Origin: Pseudarthrobacter oxydans
GTDB lineage: Bacteria > Actinomycetota > Actinomycetes > Actinomycetales > Micrococcaceae
Assembly (NCBI RefSeq): GCF_013314975.1
Contig: NZ_JABTYH010000021.1
Span: forward strand, 16,955-80,954
DNA length: 64,000 nucleotides
Direction of reading: 5' to 3'
The notes beneath the pieces are model-generated. The model worked only from the letters and a program-made list of their open reading frames with translations. It ran no database searches and was not told the DNA's origin. A program made the translations under genes and the position numbers. Below, piece after piece: positions 24,795 through 33,239 of this stretch. Each line of letters starts with the position of its first letter. Position 1 is the first letter of the stretch.

Positions 24795-25826
24795 ATGGGC
24801 GCACAAGAGTTGCATCCGGACCCGCAGGACGGCGGCAGTCCTGCCGCTCCCGAGGGGATCGTAGTCGGCGTCGACGGATCGGACCACGGCCAGTGCGCAC
24901 TGGTGTGGGCAGCACGCGAGGCCCAGCGCCGGCGTCGTCCGCTGCACATCGTCACCGCCTATTCCGTCCCGATCTTCGCGGCTTCCGGCTTGGACGGCGG
25001 ATACGCCACCGTAGACGACTCCGTCATTCGTGAAGGCGCGGAGTCGATCGTCAAGCAGGCCCTTGAGAAGGTGTCCACCTACGACATCGATGCCACCGCG
25101 TCCGTGGAGAACGGCGATGCCTCCGGCGTCCTGCTGGAGATGTCCGAAACTGCTGAGCTCCTGGTGTTCGGCACCCGCGGCCGCGGCGGCTTTGTGGGCA
25201 GGCTCCTCGGTTCGGTGAGCAGTGCACTCCCGGCCCACGCGAAATGCCCCACGGTGACGGTGCCCCTCATCTGTTCAGACCGGCTTGGCGAAACAACTGA
25301 GGACCGGCACATCAAGGCAGAGCAGGCCAAGGCCGGCCACCAGCGCGTGGAGAACGTGGTGGTGGTGGGCGTGGACGGTTCGGAGCAGGCACGGGTAGCC
25401 GTGTTGGAGGCAGCAGCCCAGGCTGAACGGCTCGGGGCCACCCTGCGCGTGGTCTGCGCGGTGCCGCAGTACAGCGGCTCCCTCGCGTGGGTTCCCGCCC
25501 CCATGGACCGCAAGGCGCTGTTCGCCGACATCCAGGTGACCCTGGACGCCGGAATGGCCTGGCTGCGGAGCCACTTCCCGAATCTGCCCACCGAGTCCGA
25601 GCTGAGGGACGGCTCTCCTGTGGACGTCCTGGTGGACGCCAGCCGCCACGTGGAGCTGGTGGTGGTGGGTACCCGTGGCCATGGCGGGTTCACCGGGATG
25701 CTCCTCGGCTCAACCTCGGACGGGGTGCTCCACCACGCCAAGGGCCCCGTCATGGTGGTCCCGGACCGGGACGACCCGCGCCTGGCGGACCGTGCCCGGT
25801 TTGGGCCGGTACTCGGGGCAGCCTGA
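24795..25826 (+). CDS. Universal stress protein, tandem UspA domains
   Basis: 343-residue protein with two UspA domains (about residues 20-155 and 185-325). Each begins with VVGVDGS and ends with the ATP-binding pattern (FGTRGRGGFVGRLLGSVS and VGTRGHGGFTGMLLGSTS). Tandem USPs of this type are common in Actinobacteria and bind ATP. Members such as Rv2623 restrain growth in dormancy. A GAGGAGG site precedes the ATG. The PEP-synthase-like gene follows 28 nt later, so the two probably form a stress operon. Confidence 0.94.
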   Translation: MGAQELHPDPQDGGSPAAPEGIVVGVDGSDHGQCALVWAAREAQRRRRPLHIVTAYSVPIFAASGLDGGYATVDDSVIREGAESIVKQALEKVSTYDIDATASVENGDASGVLLEMSETAELLVFGTRGRGGFVGRLLGSVSSALPAHAKCPTVTVPLICSDRLGETTEDRHIKAEQAKAGHQRVENVVVVGVDGSEQARVAVLEAAAQAERLGATLRVVCAVPQYSGSLAWVPAPMDRKALFADIQVTLDAGMAWLRSHFPNLPTESELRDGSPVDVLVDASRHVELVVVGTRGHGGFTGMLLGSTSDGVLHHAKGPVMVVPDRDDPRLADRARFGPVLGAA

Positions 25827-25854
25827 CCGGATCCCGCCGCAGGGGAGCGCCACG

Positions 25855-28623
25855 ATGGCAACTGACCGTCCAGGAAACGGTGGACGGGACTCCCGCCCTC
25901 GGGACGGAAACTCCGCCCCCGTCCTCGTCCTGCGCCTCAGCCAGGTGGACGGCAGCATGCTTCCGCTCGTGGGAGGCAAGGCCGCCAACCTCGGGGAGCT
26001 GATCGCAGCGGGACTGCCCGTGCCTGACGGGTTCTGCCTGACCACGGCGGCCTACCGGGAGGCTGCCAGTACTGTCCTGGACGGTGTGCTTGCGGAGCTC
26101 GGCCGCCTCCAGGCCGCACTGCAGCCTTCCGATCCGGGCAGGTCCGCCCAGCTCACCATGCTGGCCGGGAGGGCACGGGAGGCCATCCGCGCCCTCCCGG
26201 TTCCACCGCGGGCCGCAGCCGCCGTGGAGCAGGCGTATGCGGCCCTGGGCGGGAACACCCCCGTGGCCGTAAGATCCTCCGCCACGGCCGAAGACCTTCC
26301 TTCTGCGAGCTTCGCGGGCCAGCAGGACACGTACCTGAACGTGGTGGGCAGCACCGCCGTGCTGGACGCCGTGCGCAACTGCTGGGCCTCCCTCTGGACA
26401 GACCGTGCAGTGGCCTACCGGGCAGCGCTGGGCATCGCGCCGGACCAGGTTGCCCTCGCCGTCGTGGTCCAGCGGCTGGTGGACGCCGAGGCGGCCGGGG
26501 TGATGTTCACGGCGAATCCCCTGACCGGAAGGCGCAGCGAGGCGGTCATCGATGCAGCACCCGGGCTCGGCGAAGCTGTGGTTTCCGGCGCCGTCAACCC
26601 GGACCACTTCGTGGTGGATACGGAAAAGGCACGGGTTATTGAGCGCAAGACCGGTGACAAGCGCGTTATGGTCCGGCCCCTCCCGGGTGGTGGAACGGAG
26701 GTCCTGGAGATGCCTGGCCGGGCAGACTCCTCAAGCCTCACAGACGAACAGGCCGTAGGGCTTGCTGCCCTGGGCCTGCAGGCCGAGCGGCACTTCGGCT
26801 CGCCGCAGGATACCGAATGGGCCATCGACACGGGCGGTGCACTCTGGCTGACGCAGTCCAGGCCCATCACCACGCTGTACCCCGTACCGCAGAGCCGGTC
26901 TGCAGGTGCCGGAACCCGGCTGTACATGTGCTTCAGCCTGGCCCAGGGCCTCACCCGCCCGCTCACCCCCATGGGGCTGGCGTCACTGCGGCTCATTGCC
27001 TCTTCGGTGGCGAAGGCGGCCGGGTTTCCCGTTCCCGATCCCCGGCACGGCCCGCCGCCCTACGCAGAGGCAGCCCAGCGCATCTACGTCGACCTCACCA
27101 CGCCGGTCCTGAGCAGCGTCGGCCGCCGCATCCTCCCCCGGGTCTTCGACATCATGGAGGCCAGGTCCGCCATGGTGGTCCGGGAGGTTTTCGACGACCC
27201 GGAGTTTTCGGTGATCCGCAGGACGCCATTTGGATTCCTCCGCCATGTCCTGCCGGCAGCGGCTCGTGGCCGCGTGCCGGAGACGGCGCTCCGTGCGCTG
27301 TTCCGGCCCAGGGCGGCGCTCCGCCGCCTGGACTCCTTCACCCGGCACTATGCCGAGGACCTGGAGCTTGGCGCAGGAGCAGGTCCCCTTGATCGGCTTG
27401 ACCACGCGGAGCGGCTCCTGGAGGGCAGGCTCTTTGCCATCGTGCCCGCGGTCCTGCCCCTGCCCGCGGTGGGATTCGCCATGCTGTGGCTGGCGGGAAG
27501 GCTGATCGGAGGACAGGACCGCCGGAAGGACCTCGAAATGGTGCTCCGCGGCCTGCCTCGGAACGTGACAACCGAGATGGACCTCGAGCTGTGGCGCCTT
27601 GCCGCGGCTGCAAAGGACGACAGGGACTCACGGGCGGCCCTGGAGTCGCGGGAACCGTCCGCGCTCGCAGCGGACTTCAAGGCCGGCACCCTGCCCCCTG
27701 CCCTGCACGCAGGCCTGGTGCGGTTCCTCGACCGCTACGGGCACCGGGCCGTGGCCGAAATCGATGTTGGCATGCCCCGGTGGTCGGACGATCCCACGCA
27801 CATCCTGGGCGTCCTGGCCAACTACCTGCGCCTCACGGATCCCGCCATGGCACCGGACGTCCAGTTCAGCAGGGCCCAGGCTGAGGCGGAGGCGGCCGTG
27901 CAGCAGCTTGTTGGGGAGGCACGCCGCCGAGGGCGGGCCCGTGCGCTGGTGGTGGGCGCGGCCCTTTCCCGGGCCAGGCTGTTCGCCGGGCTGCGGGAAA
28001 TGCCCAAATACCAGCTTGTCCTGGGTTTGGCGGAGGTGCGGAAACAGGTGGCCCTGGTGGGAGCCGCGCTTGCATCCGAGGGCAGGCTGGAGAGCCCGGA
28101 AGACATCTTCTTCCTCGATTTCGGTGAGGCCAGGCAGGCCCTCCAGGGCCCGGACCCGCAAGGTTCCCGGACACTGCGCGGACTCGTGGTGGACCGGCGG
28201 GCCGCTTACGCCACCGAGCTTGGCAGGCGCCATATCCCCAGGGCCCTGCTCTCGGACGGCACCGAACCCGAGGTGCTGTACGCCGCCGCACGTGTCGCGG
28301 CGGGCAGCGCCACATTGTCCGGCAGTCCGGCATCGGCGGGATCGGTCACCGCCCGGGCCCGCGTCATCCTGGACCCTGTGGGCGCCCACCTGGAACCCGG
28401 GGAGGTCCTGGTGGCTCCGTCCACCGATCCGGGGTGGACCCCCTTGTTCCTGACCGCCGGCGGCCTGGTGATGGAGATGGGCGGGCCCAACTCGCACGGC
28501 GCCGTGGTTGCCCGGGAGTACGGCATACCGGCGGTGGTGGGGGTGCCGGAGGCCACCGTCCGGCTTGCCACGGGACAGAGAATAACGGTCGACGGCGGCG
28601 CTGGAACCATCGTGCCCGGATAG
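25855..28623 (+). CDS. PEP synthase/rifampin phosphotransferase-family dikinase-like enzyme
   Basis: 922-residue enzyme. The N-terminal ATP-grasp domain (about 20-330) has VGGKAANLGELIAAGLPVPDGF and AVRSSATAEDLPSASFAGQQDT. A long helical middle region covers about 340-800. The C-terminal swivelling phosphohistidine domain reads MEMGGPNSHGAVVAREYGIP with catalytic His881. It lacks the PEP/pyruvate TIM barrel of true PEP synthase, the layout of rifamycin-inactivating phosphotransferases (ATP + rifamycin to AMP, phosphate and phospho-rifamycin). The middle, acceptor-binding region decides the substrate and cannot be settled by eye. ATG 25855 follows GGGGAG. Co-oriented with the tandem USP. Confidence 0.87.
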   Translation: MATDRPGNGGRDSRPRDGNSAPVLVLRLSQVDGSMLPLVGGKAANLGELIAAGLPVPDGFCLTTAAYREAASTVLDGVLAELGRLQAALQPSDPGRSAQLTMLAGRAREAIRALPVPPRAAAAVEQAYAALGGNTPVAVRSSATAEDLPSASFAGQQDTYLNVVGSTAVLDAVRNCWASLWTDRAVAYRAALGIAPDQVALAVVVQRLVDAEAAGVMFTANPLTGRRSEAVIDAAPGLGEAVVSGAVNPDHFVVDTEKARVIERKTGDKRVMVRPLPGGGTEVLEMPGRADSSSLTDEQAVGLAALGLQAERHFGSPQDTEWAIDTGGALWLTQSRPITTLYPVPQSRSAGAGTRLYMCFSLAQGLTRPLTPMGLASLRLIASSVAKAAGFPVPDPRHGPPPYAEAAQRIYVDLTTPVLSSVGRRILPRVFDIMEARSAMVVREVFDDPEFSVIRRTPFGFLRHVLPAAARGRVPETALRALFRPRAALRRLDSFTRHYAEDLELGAGAGPLDRLDHAERLLEGRLFAIVPAVLPLPAVGFAMLWLAGRLIGGQDRRKDLEMVLRGLPRNVTTEMDLELWRLAAAAKDDRDSRAALESREPSALAADFKAGTLPPALHAGLVRFLDRYGHRAVAEIDVGMPRWSDDPTHILGVLANYLRLTDPAMAPDVQFSRAQAEAEAAVQQLVGEARRRGRARALVVGAALSRARLFAGLREMPKYQLVLGLAEVRKQVALVGAALASEGRLESPEDIFFLDFGEARQALQGPDPQGSRTLRGLVVDRRAAYATELGRRHIPRALLSDGTEPEVLYAAARVAAGSATLSGSPASAGSVTARARVILDPVGAHLEPGEVLVAPSTDPGWTPLFLTAGGLVMEMGGPNSHGAVVAREYGIPAVVGVPEATVRLATGQRITVDGGAGTIVPG

Positions 28624-28633
28624 GCCCCGCGTG

Positions 28634-28663
28634 CCCCGCACCTGCCTGCAGGCAGGTGTGGGG
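28634..28663. terminator. Hairpin after the PEP-synthase-like gene
   Basis: A 13-bp stem (28634-28646 with 28651-28663, one G-U wobble) and TGCA loop follow the stop codon by about 10 nt. There is no U-run, as is frequent for high-GC actinobacterial terminators. Confidence 0.55.
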
Positions 28664-28720
28664 AGCCGTGCCGAGGCGTACCCTTGAGCTATGGACTCCC
28701 ATCAAGGAGACGGCCGGACA

Positions 28721-29974
28721 ATGAACCACCGGAATGTGGGCGCCCCGATCATAACCGGGGCCGCAAAACAGCGCCGGAACCGTGCATGGCTGCGCTGGGT
28801 TCCTGCCGTGGCCGCACCGGCAGTGATCGCGGCCGGAGTGCTGGTGGGATCCATCCCGGCACGCGCCGGCGACGCCCTGGCGGACAAGACCCCGGCTGAG
28901 GTGATTGCCCTGCTCGCCGGCAACAGGACACACACCTTCTCCGGCACGATTGAACAGGTTTCCGAACTCGGATTGCCGGAACTGCCTGCAACGGGTCCGG
29001 GTTCCGGTCCTGCATCGGATGACCCCGCCGCGTCCGCGATCGAGATGCTCACCGGTGAGCATACGGCCAGGGTCTTCATGGACGGCAAGGCCAAAGTCCG
29101 TCTCCAGGTGGTGGACCGGTTCGCCGAGCGGAACGTCATCCGGCGCGACGACGATGTGTGGTTCTACTCCTCCAGGGACAACTCAACAACGCACCTGACG
29201 CTGCCCGCCCATGCCCGCGACCTCCCGCTGGAAGACCAGGCCCTGCCCGGAACCAGCCCGGACAGCACCAGCCCGGACAGCACCGGCCCTGAAAACACCG
29301 TGGTCCCGCCGACGCCCCAGGAGCTCGCGGCGAAGTTCCTCGCCGCAGCCGACACCACGACTGCCGTGTCCGTGGGCCCGGAGGTCCAGGTTGCCGGGCG
29401 CGCTGCCTATATCCTGCTCCTCGAGCCACGCACCAGCGGCACCCTGGTGGGCATGATCGCCATCGCCGTCGATGGAGAAACCGGTATGCCGCTCTCCGTG
29501 GAGGTAACGGCCCGCGGGGGTGGGGAGCCTGCTTTCAGGACAGGTTTCACCAGCCTGTCGCTTGATGCACCGGATCCCGCCCTGTTCAACTTCGTGCCAC
29601 CGCCGGGCAGTACCGTTGAAGAGCTTCAGATCCGGCATCCTGCACACCCGCCCGTTGGCCCAGGGTCCCCCGGCTACCCGGGCACCCACACCGAACCGGA
29701 CCAGCTGGAGGCCGGCATCAAGGACAAGGCCGGCTCCTACCTGACCGGGACCGGCTGGGAAACGGTTGTGGAACTACCGGCGGACACCGGTGCCGGTGCA
29801 AAGCTCAGCACCGCGCTGGCGCAGAATCCGCTGCTCGCCCAGGCAGCCGCCGTCGTTCCCGGCGGGCGGCTCCTCTCCAGCGCACTCTTCAACGTCCTGC
29901 TGACCGATGACGGCCGCGTCTTTGCGGGCATGGTCCCGGCTGACAGGCTGCACGCCGCATCCTCCGCCCCGTGA
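28721..29974 (+). CDS. LolA-like (DUF2092-type) exported lipid-binding-fold protein
   Basis: 417-residue exported protein. A basic N-terminus and hydrophobic core (about residues 24-49, ending ARA) form a signal or anchor. The rest resembles the LolA/RseB half-barrel: DKTPAEVIALLAGNRTHTFSGTIEQ, ARVFMDGKAKVRLQVVDRF, DDVWFYSSRDN and GRAAYILLLEPRTSGTLVG. A Ser-Pro-Asp linker lies about residues 185-205. ATG 28721 follows AAGGAG by about 11 nt; an ATG at 28691 has no site. Directly coupled (GTGA overlap) to an ABC ATPase and permease, it may chaperone a lipid or lipoprotein cargo. That role is inference. Confidence 0.8.
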   Translation: MNHRNVGAPIITGAAKQRRNRAWLRWVPAVAAPAVIAAGVLVGSIPARAGDALADKTPAEVIALLAGNRTHTFSGTIEQVSELGLPELPATGPGSGPASDDPAASAIEMLTGEHTARVFMDGKAKVRLQVVDRFAERNVIRRDDDVWFYSSRDNSTTHLTLPAHARDLPLEDQALPGTSPDSTSPDSTGPENTVVPPTPQELAAKFLAAADTTTAVSVGPEVQVAGRAAYILLLEPRTSGTLVGMIAIAVDGETGMPLSVEVTARGGGEPAFRTGFTSLSLDAPDPALFNFVPPPGSTVEELQIRHPAHPPVGPGSPGYPGTHTEPDQLEAGIKDKAGSYLTGTGWETVVELPADTGAGAKLSTALAQNPLLAQAAAVVPGGRLLSSALFNVLLTDDGRVFAGMVPADRLHAASSAP

Positions 29975-30981
29975 CGGGACCCGCAGGGGTTCCGGGACGG
30001 CGGACGTGCGGCCTGACCATCGAGACGCAGGGCCTGACCAAGCGCTTTGGGCAGCAGGTGGCCGTGGACAGCCTGGATCTCGCGGTGCCGTCAGGCGCGG
30101 TCTTCGGGTTCCTGGGCCCCAACGGCTCGGGAAAGACCACCACCATCCGGATGCTGCTGGGCCTCGCGGCGGCGTCCGCCGGGACCGTCAGGCTGCTGGG
30201 CAAGGAGATGCCCGGCAGCTTCCAGGATGTCCTGCCACGGGTGGGGGCCCTGGTGGAGGGGCCCGCCTTTTATCCGTTCCTTTCGGGGACCGCGAACCTC
30301 CACCGGCTGGACGCCGCCGGCCGGCACGCGGATCCCGCCACCCGCCGGGAACGGGTGGGTTTGGCCCTGGAACGGGTAGGGCTTGGCCACGCCGCCGGCA
30401 AGCGGGTCCACGCGTATTCGCTGGGCATGAAGCAACGGCTGGGCATCGCCAACGCCCTCCTGTCTCCCCGCGAGCTTCTGGTGCTGGATGAACCAACGAA
30501 CGGACTGGACCCGCAGGGCACCCGTGAAGTGCGGAACCTGGTCCGGTCCCTGGCAGCCGACGGGACCACCGTTTTCGTCTCCAGCCACCTGCTCGCCGAA
30601 GTTGAACAGATCTGCACGCACGCGGCCGTCATGAGCGCGGGCCGCCTGGTGGCGCAGGGCCCGCTGGCCGAACTGCGCCGGTCCGGCAGTTCGCGCCTGC
30701 GCCTGGTGACCCCGGACGCGGGTCCGGCGTCGTCGGTCCTGGCCGCGCTGGGACTGTCACCGGAAACAGGGGCGGCCCAGCCGGACGGGGACGTGCTCCT
30801 GGCTGCCTTGGCAACGCCGGGATTCCAGTCGGAGGCCGGGGCGGGGCAACCCGCCGCGGAGGACATTGTTGCGGCACTCGTCAAGGCAGGCGTCCGCGTC
30901 CGCGGTTTCGCGGTGGAACGGGAGAGCCTTGAGGACCGGTTTGTTGAACTGACGGGGGAGGGGTTCGACGTTGCCCAGTAG
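29971..30981 (+). CDS. ABC transporter ATP-binding protein (DrrA/BcrA/NatA-type)
   Basis: 336-residue ATPase. Walker A is GPNGSGKTT, followed by a Q-loop-like segment. The signature motif is degenerate (YSLGMKQRLGIA), Walker B is LLVLDEPTNGLDPQGT, and the switch His is in VFVSSHLLAEVEQ. The C-terminal extension of about 110 residues is typical of the ABC-2 exporter ATPases. GTG start overlaps the LolA-like stop. The next gene encodes the membrane partner. Confidence 0.93.
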   Translation: MTGPAGVPGRRTCGLTIETQGLTKRFGQQVAVDSLDLAVPSGAVFGFLGPNGSGKTTTIRMLLGLAAASAGTVRLLGKEMPGSFQDVLPRVGALVEGPAFYPFLSGTANLHRLDAAGRHADPATRRERVGLALERVGLGHAAGKRVHAYSLGMKQRLGIANALLSPRELLVLDEPTNGLDPQGTREVRNLVRSLAADGTTVFVSSHLLAEVEQICTHAAVMSAGRLVAQGPLAELRRSGSSRLRLVTPDAGPASSVLAALGLSPETGAAQPDGDVLLAALATPGFQSEAGAGQPAAEDIVAALVKAGVRVRGFAVERESLEDRFVELTGEGFDVAQ

Positions 30982-31843
30982 TGTGCCGGCGGAGGCGGAG
31001 GTTGTGACGGCCGTGGCGGGGCCGCGGGGAGCCGGCCTGTCCCTCCTGTTGTCCGAAATCGCGGTCCTGTTCCGGCGGCGCCGAACCTGGGCCCTGCTGC
31101 TCGCGCTGGCCGCCATTCCGGTGCTGATTGCCGTGGCCGTGAGGGTCTCATCGGCGGTTCCTCCCGGGCGCGGCCCGGCCTTCCTGGACCGGATCACGCA
31201 GAACGGCCTGTTCGTTGCGTTCACCGCCATGCTGGTGTCCGTCCCGCTGTTCCTGCCGCTCACGGTGGGCGTGGTGGCGGGGGATACCATCGCGGGCGAG
31301 GCCAACCTGGGAACGCTGCGGTACCTGCTCGTGGCGCCGGCGGGCCGGGTCCGGCTGCTGCTGGTGAAATATGCCGGCGCCCTGGCGTTCTGCCTCGCAG
31401 CGCCCCTCACCGTTGCCCTCGCCGGCGCTGCCATCGGGGCCGCCCTTTTCCCCGTGGGCCCCGTGACCCTGCTGTCAGGTGATGTCATCGAACCGCCTGA
31501 GGCCGTGCTCCGGCTCCTCCTGATCTCGGCGTACCTGGCCGTTTCCCTGGCCGGGCTGTCCGCCATAGGACTGTTCCTGTCCACGCTGACGGTGGTTCCG
31601 GTGGGTGCCATGGCCGCCACTGTGGTGCTCTCGGTGGTGTCCCAGGTCCTTGACCAGCTGCCGCAGCTCGAGTGGCTCCATCCGTGGCTGTTCAGCCACT
31701 ACTGGCTGGGCTTTGGGGACCTGCTCCGCCAGCCGGTGCTGTGGGACTCGTTCGCCAGCAATGCGCTGCTGCAGGCGGGATACGTGGCCGTGTTCGGCGC
31801 ACTCGCCTACGGACGGTTCGTCACCAAGGACGTCCTGAGCTGA
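30971..31843 (+). CDS. ABC-2 type transporter permease
   Basis: 290-residue membrane protein with six hydrophobic segments (about residues 38-55, 80-105, 125-150, 165-190, 200-225 and 250-275). GEANLGTLRYLLVAPAGRVRLLLVKYAG matches the conserved cytosolic loop of ABC-2 permeases. TTG at 30971 is favoured because GAGGGG lies 8 nt upstream and it overlaps the ATPase gene; GTG at 30983 is an alternative. Completes a LolA-like/ATPase/permease exporter operon. Confidence 0.88.
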   Translation: MPSSVPAEAEVVTAVAGPRGAGLSLLLSEIAVLFRRRRTWALLLALAAIPVLIAVAVRVSSAVPPGRGPAFLDRITQNGLFVAFTAMLVSVPLFLPLTVGVVAGDTIAGEANLGTLRYLLVAPAGRVRLLLVKYAGALAFCLAAPLTVALAGAAIGAALFPVGPVTLLSGDVIEPPEAVLRLLLISAYLAVSLAGLSAIGLFLSTLTVVPVGAMAATVVLSVVSQVLDQLPQLEWLHPWLFSHYWLGFGDLLRQPVLWDSFASNALLQAGYVAVFGALAYGRFVTKDVLS

Positions 31844-31848
31844 ACGGA

Positions 31849-31863
31849 GCCGGGAAACCCGGC
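31849..31863. terminator. Short hairpin between convergent genes
   Basis: GCCGGG-AAA-CCCGGC lies between the ABC permease stop (31843) and the CDF transporter stop (31871). A short stem without a U tract, so only a possible bidirectional terminator. Confidence 0.4.
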
Positions 31864-31870
31864 CGAATCC

Positions 31871-32791
31871 TCAGGCGTGCTGGTGCGCCTCGTGTTCTGA
31901 ATGGCTGGCGGGCTCCAGCTGGAAGGTGCAGTGGTCGGTATCGAAGTGCGAGCCCAGGCAGGTGATCAGCTTGTCCAGCAACTGGTCGGCGCCGCGGGCG
32001 TTGAGCACACCGTCCTCCACCACCACGTGCGCCGAGAAGACCGGGACGCCGGACGTGATGGTCCAGATGTGGATGTCGTGCACGTCAGTAACGCCCTCCA
32101 CGGAAAGGATATGCTCGCGGATCATCTGCACTTCCACGCCCTTGGGACTGGCCTCCAGCAGCACATCCACCACGTCGCGGAGCAGGCTCCAGGCCCTGGG
32201 CAGGATCATCAGGGCGATCACGACGGACGCGATGGTGTCCGCCGCCTGGAATCCGGTCACCATGATCACCACAGCCGCAGCGATGACGGCGAAGGAACCC
32301 AGCAGGTCACCCAGGACCTCCAGGTAGGCGCCCCGCACGTTGAGGCTCTCCCGGTGCGCTCCGCGCAGGATCATCAGGGACGCCACGTTTGCGGCAGCGC
32401 CCAGGATGGCGGCGAACAGCATGATGTCCGTCTGCACTTCCGGCGCAGCGCCGATCCTGCGGATCGCCTCGCTGAAGATGACCACCGAGATCACGATCAG
32501 GATCAGGGCATTTGCCAGCGCAGCCAGCACCTCGGCCCGCTGGTAGCCGTAGGTCCGCTGATCGCTGGCGGGCCGCCCCGCAATCCAGGCAGCCAGCAGG
32601 GCAATGGTCACCCCCGCCGCGTCGGAGAGCATGTGGCCGGCGTCGGCAAGCAGGGACAGCGAACCCGAGAGGACCGCGCCGATAACCTGGACCAGGACCA
32701 CGGCGAGCGTGATGGCAAGGACGGCAATGAGCCGCTTCCGGTGCCGGCCTGTTGCGGTGATGCCGTGGGTGTGGCTGTGGTCGTGTCCCAT
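31871..32791 (-). CDS. Cation diffusion facilitator (CDF) heavy-metal efflux protein
   Basis: 306-residue membrane protein of the ZitB/CzcD branch. His-rich N-terminus GHDHSHTHG; six transmembrane segments with the metal site LLADAGHMLSDAAGV (H-x-x-x-D) in TM2 and its TM5 partner region. A cytoplasmic ferredoxin-like domain covers about residues 205-295 (HDIHIWTITSG), with a His/Glu-rich tail. It exports Zn2+, Co2+ or Cd2+ against protons. The ATG at 32791 is chosen over upstream in-frame codons because MGHDHSH is the usual CDF beginning. Confidence 0.93.
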   Translation of the reverse strand: MGHDHSHTHGITATGRHRKRLIAVLAITLAVVLVQVIGAVLSGSLSLLADAGHMLSDAAGVTIALLAAWIAGRPASDQRTYGYQRAEVLAALANALILIVISVVIFSEAIRRIGAAPEVQTDIMLFAAILGAAANVASLMILRGAHRESLNVRGAYLEVLGDLLGSFAVIAAAVVIMVTGFQAADTIASVVIALMILPRAWSLLRDVVDVLLEASPKGVEVQMIREHILSVEGVTDVHDIHIWTITSGVPVFSAHVVVEDGVLNARGADQLLDKLITCLGSHFDTDHCTFQLEPASHSEHEAHQHA

Positions 32792-32801
32792 GCCTACAAG
32801 G

Positions 32802-33230
32802 CTAGCCCCAGCCGAGCTCGTGCAGCCGGTCGTCGTCAATCCCAAAGTGGTGGGCAATTTCGTGCACCACCGTCACGGCCACCTCGTGGATGACGTCCTC
32901 CCGCGACACGCAAAGGTCCAGTATGGGCTCCCGGAAAATGGTGATCCTGTCCGGCAGGGACCCGGCGTCCCACCAGGAATCCCGCTCGGTCAAGGGGACG
33001 CCCTCATAGAGTCCCAGCAGGACGGTGTCCGGGTCCTCCCCGGGCTTCGGGACGTAGTCGTCCTCGATGAACACCGCAACGTTGTCCATGGCGCGGGCCA
33101 GCTTGTCCGGGATGCTGTCCAGGGCATCCTGGACAGCGGCCTCGAACTCGTCCTCGGACATGGTGAAGCGGAGGGGTTCGCTGGGGCCCTCATGGGCTGC
33201 GGGCAGGCCCGGCGGCAGGCTGGCTGGCAT
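32802..33230 (-). CDS. Zincin-like metallopeptidase (HExxH) family protein
   Basis: 142-residue soluble protein ending in VTVVHEIAHHFGIDDDRLHELGWG. The H-E-x-x-H-H plus downstream D/H pattern is the signature of a small bacterial minimal zincin family (possible zinc metallopeptidase). MSEDEFEAAVQDALDSIP begins the conserved region at residue 24, so the true start may be the Met at 33161. Neither start has a convincing ribosome site. No substrate is known. It lies 10 nt upstream of the CDF gene on the same strand. Confidence 0.85.
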   Translation of the reverse strand: MPASLPPGLPAAHEGPSEPLRFTMSEDEFEAAVQDALDSIPDKLARAMDNVAVFIEDDYVPKPGEDPDTVLLGLYEGVPLTERDSWWDAGSLPDRITIFREPILDLCVSREDVIHEVAVTVVHEIAHHFGIDDDRLHELGWG

Positions 33231-33239
33231 ATTCCGACT

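Noticed and set aside
24381..25238. N-terminal extension of the flavoprotein frame up to 25238
   Set aside because: It would overlap the tandem USP gene antiparallel; the GTG at 24380 has a proper ribosome site.
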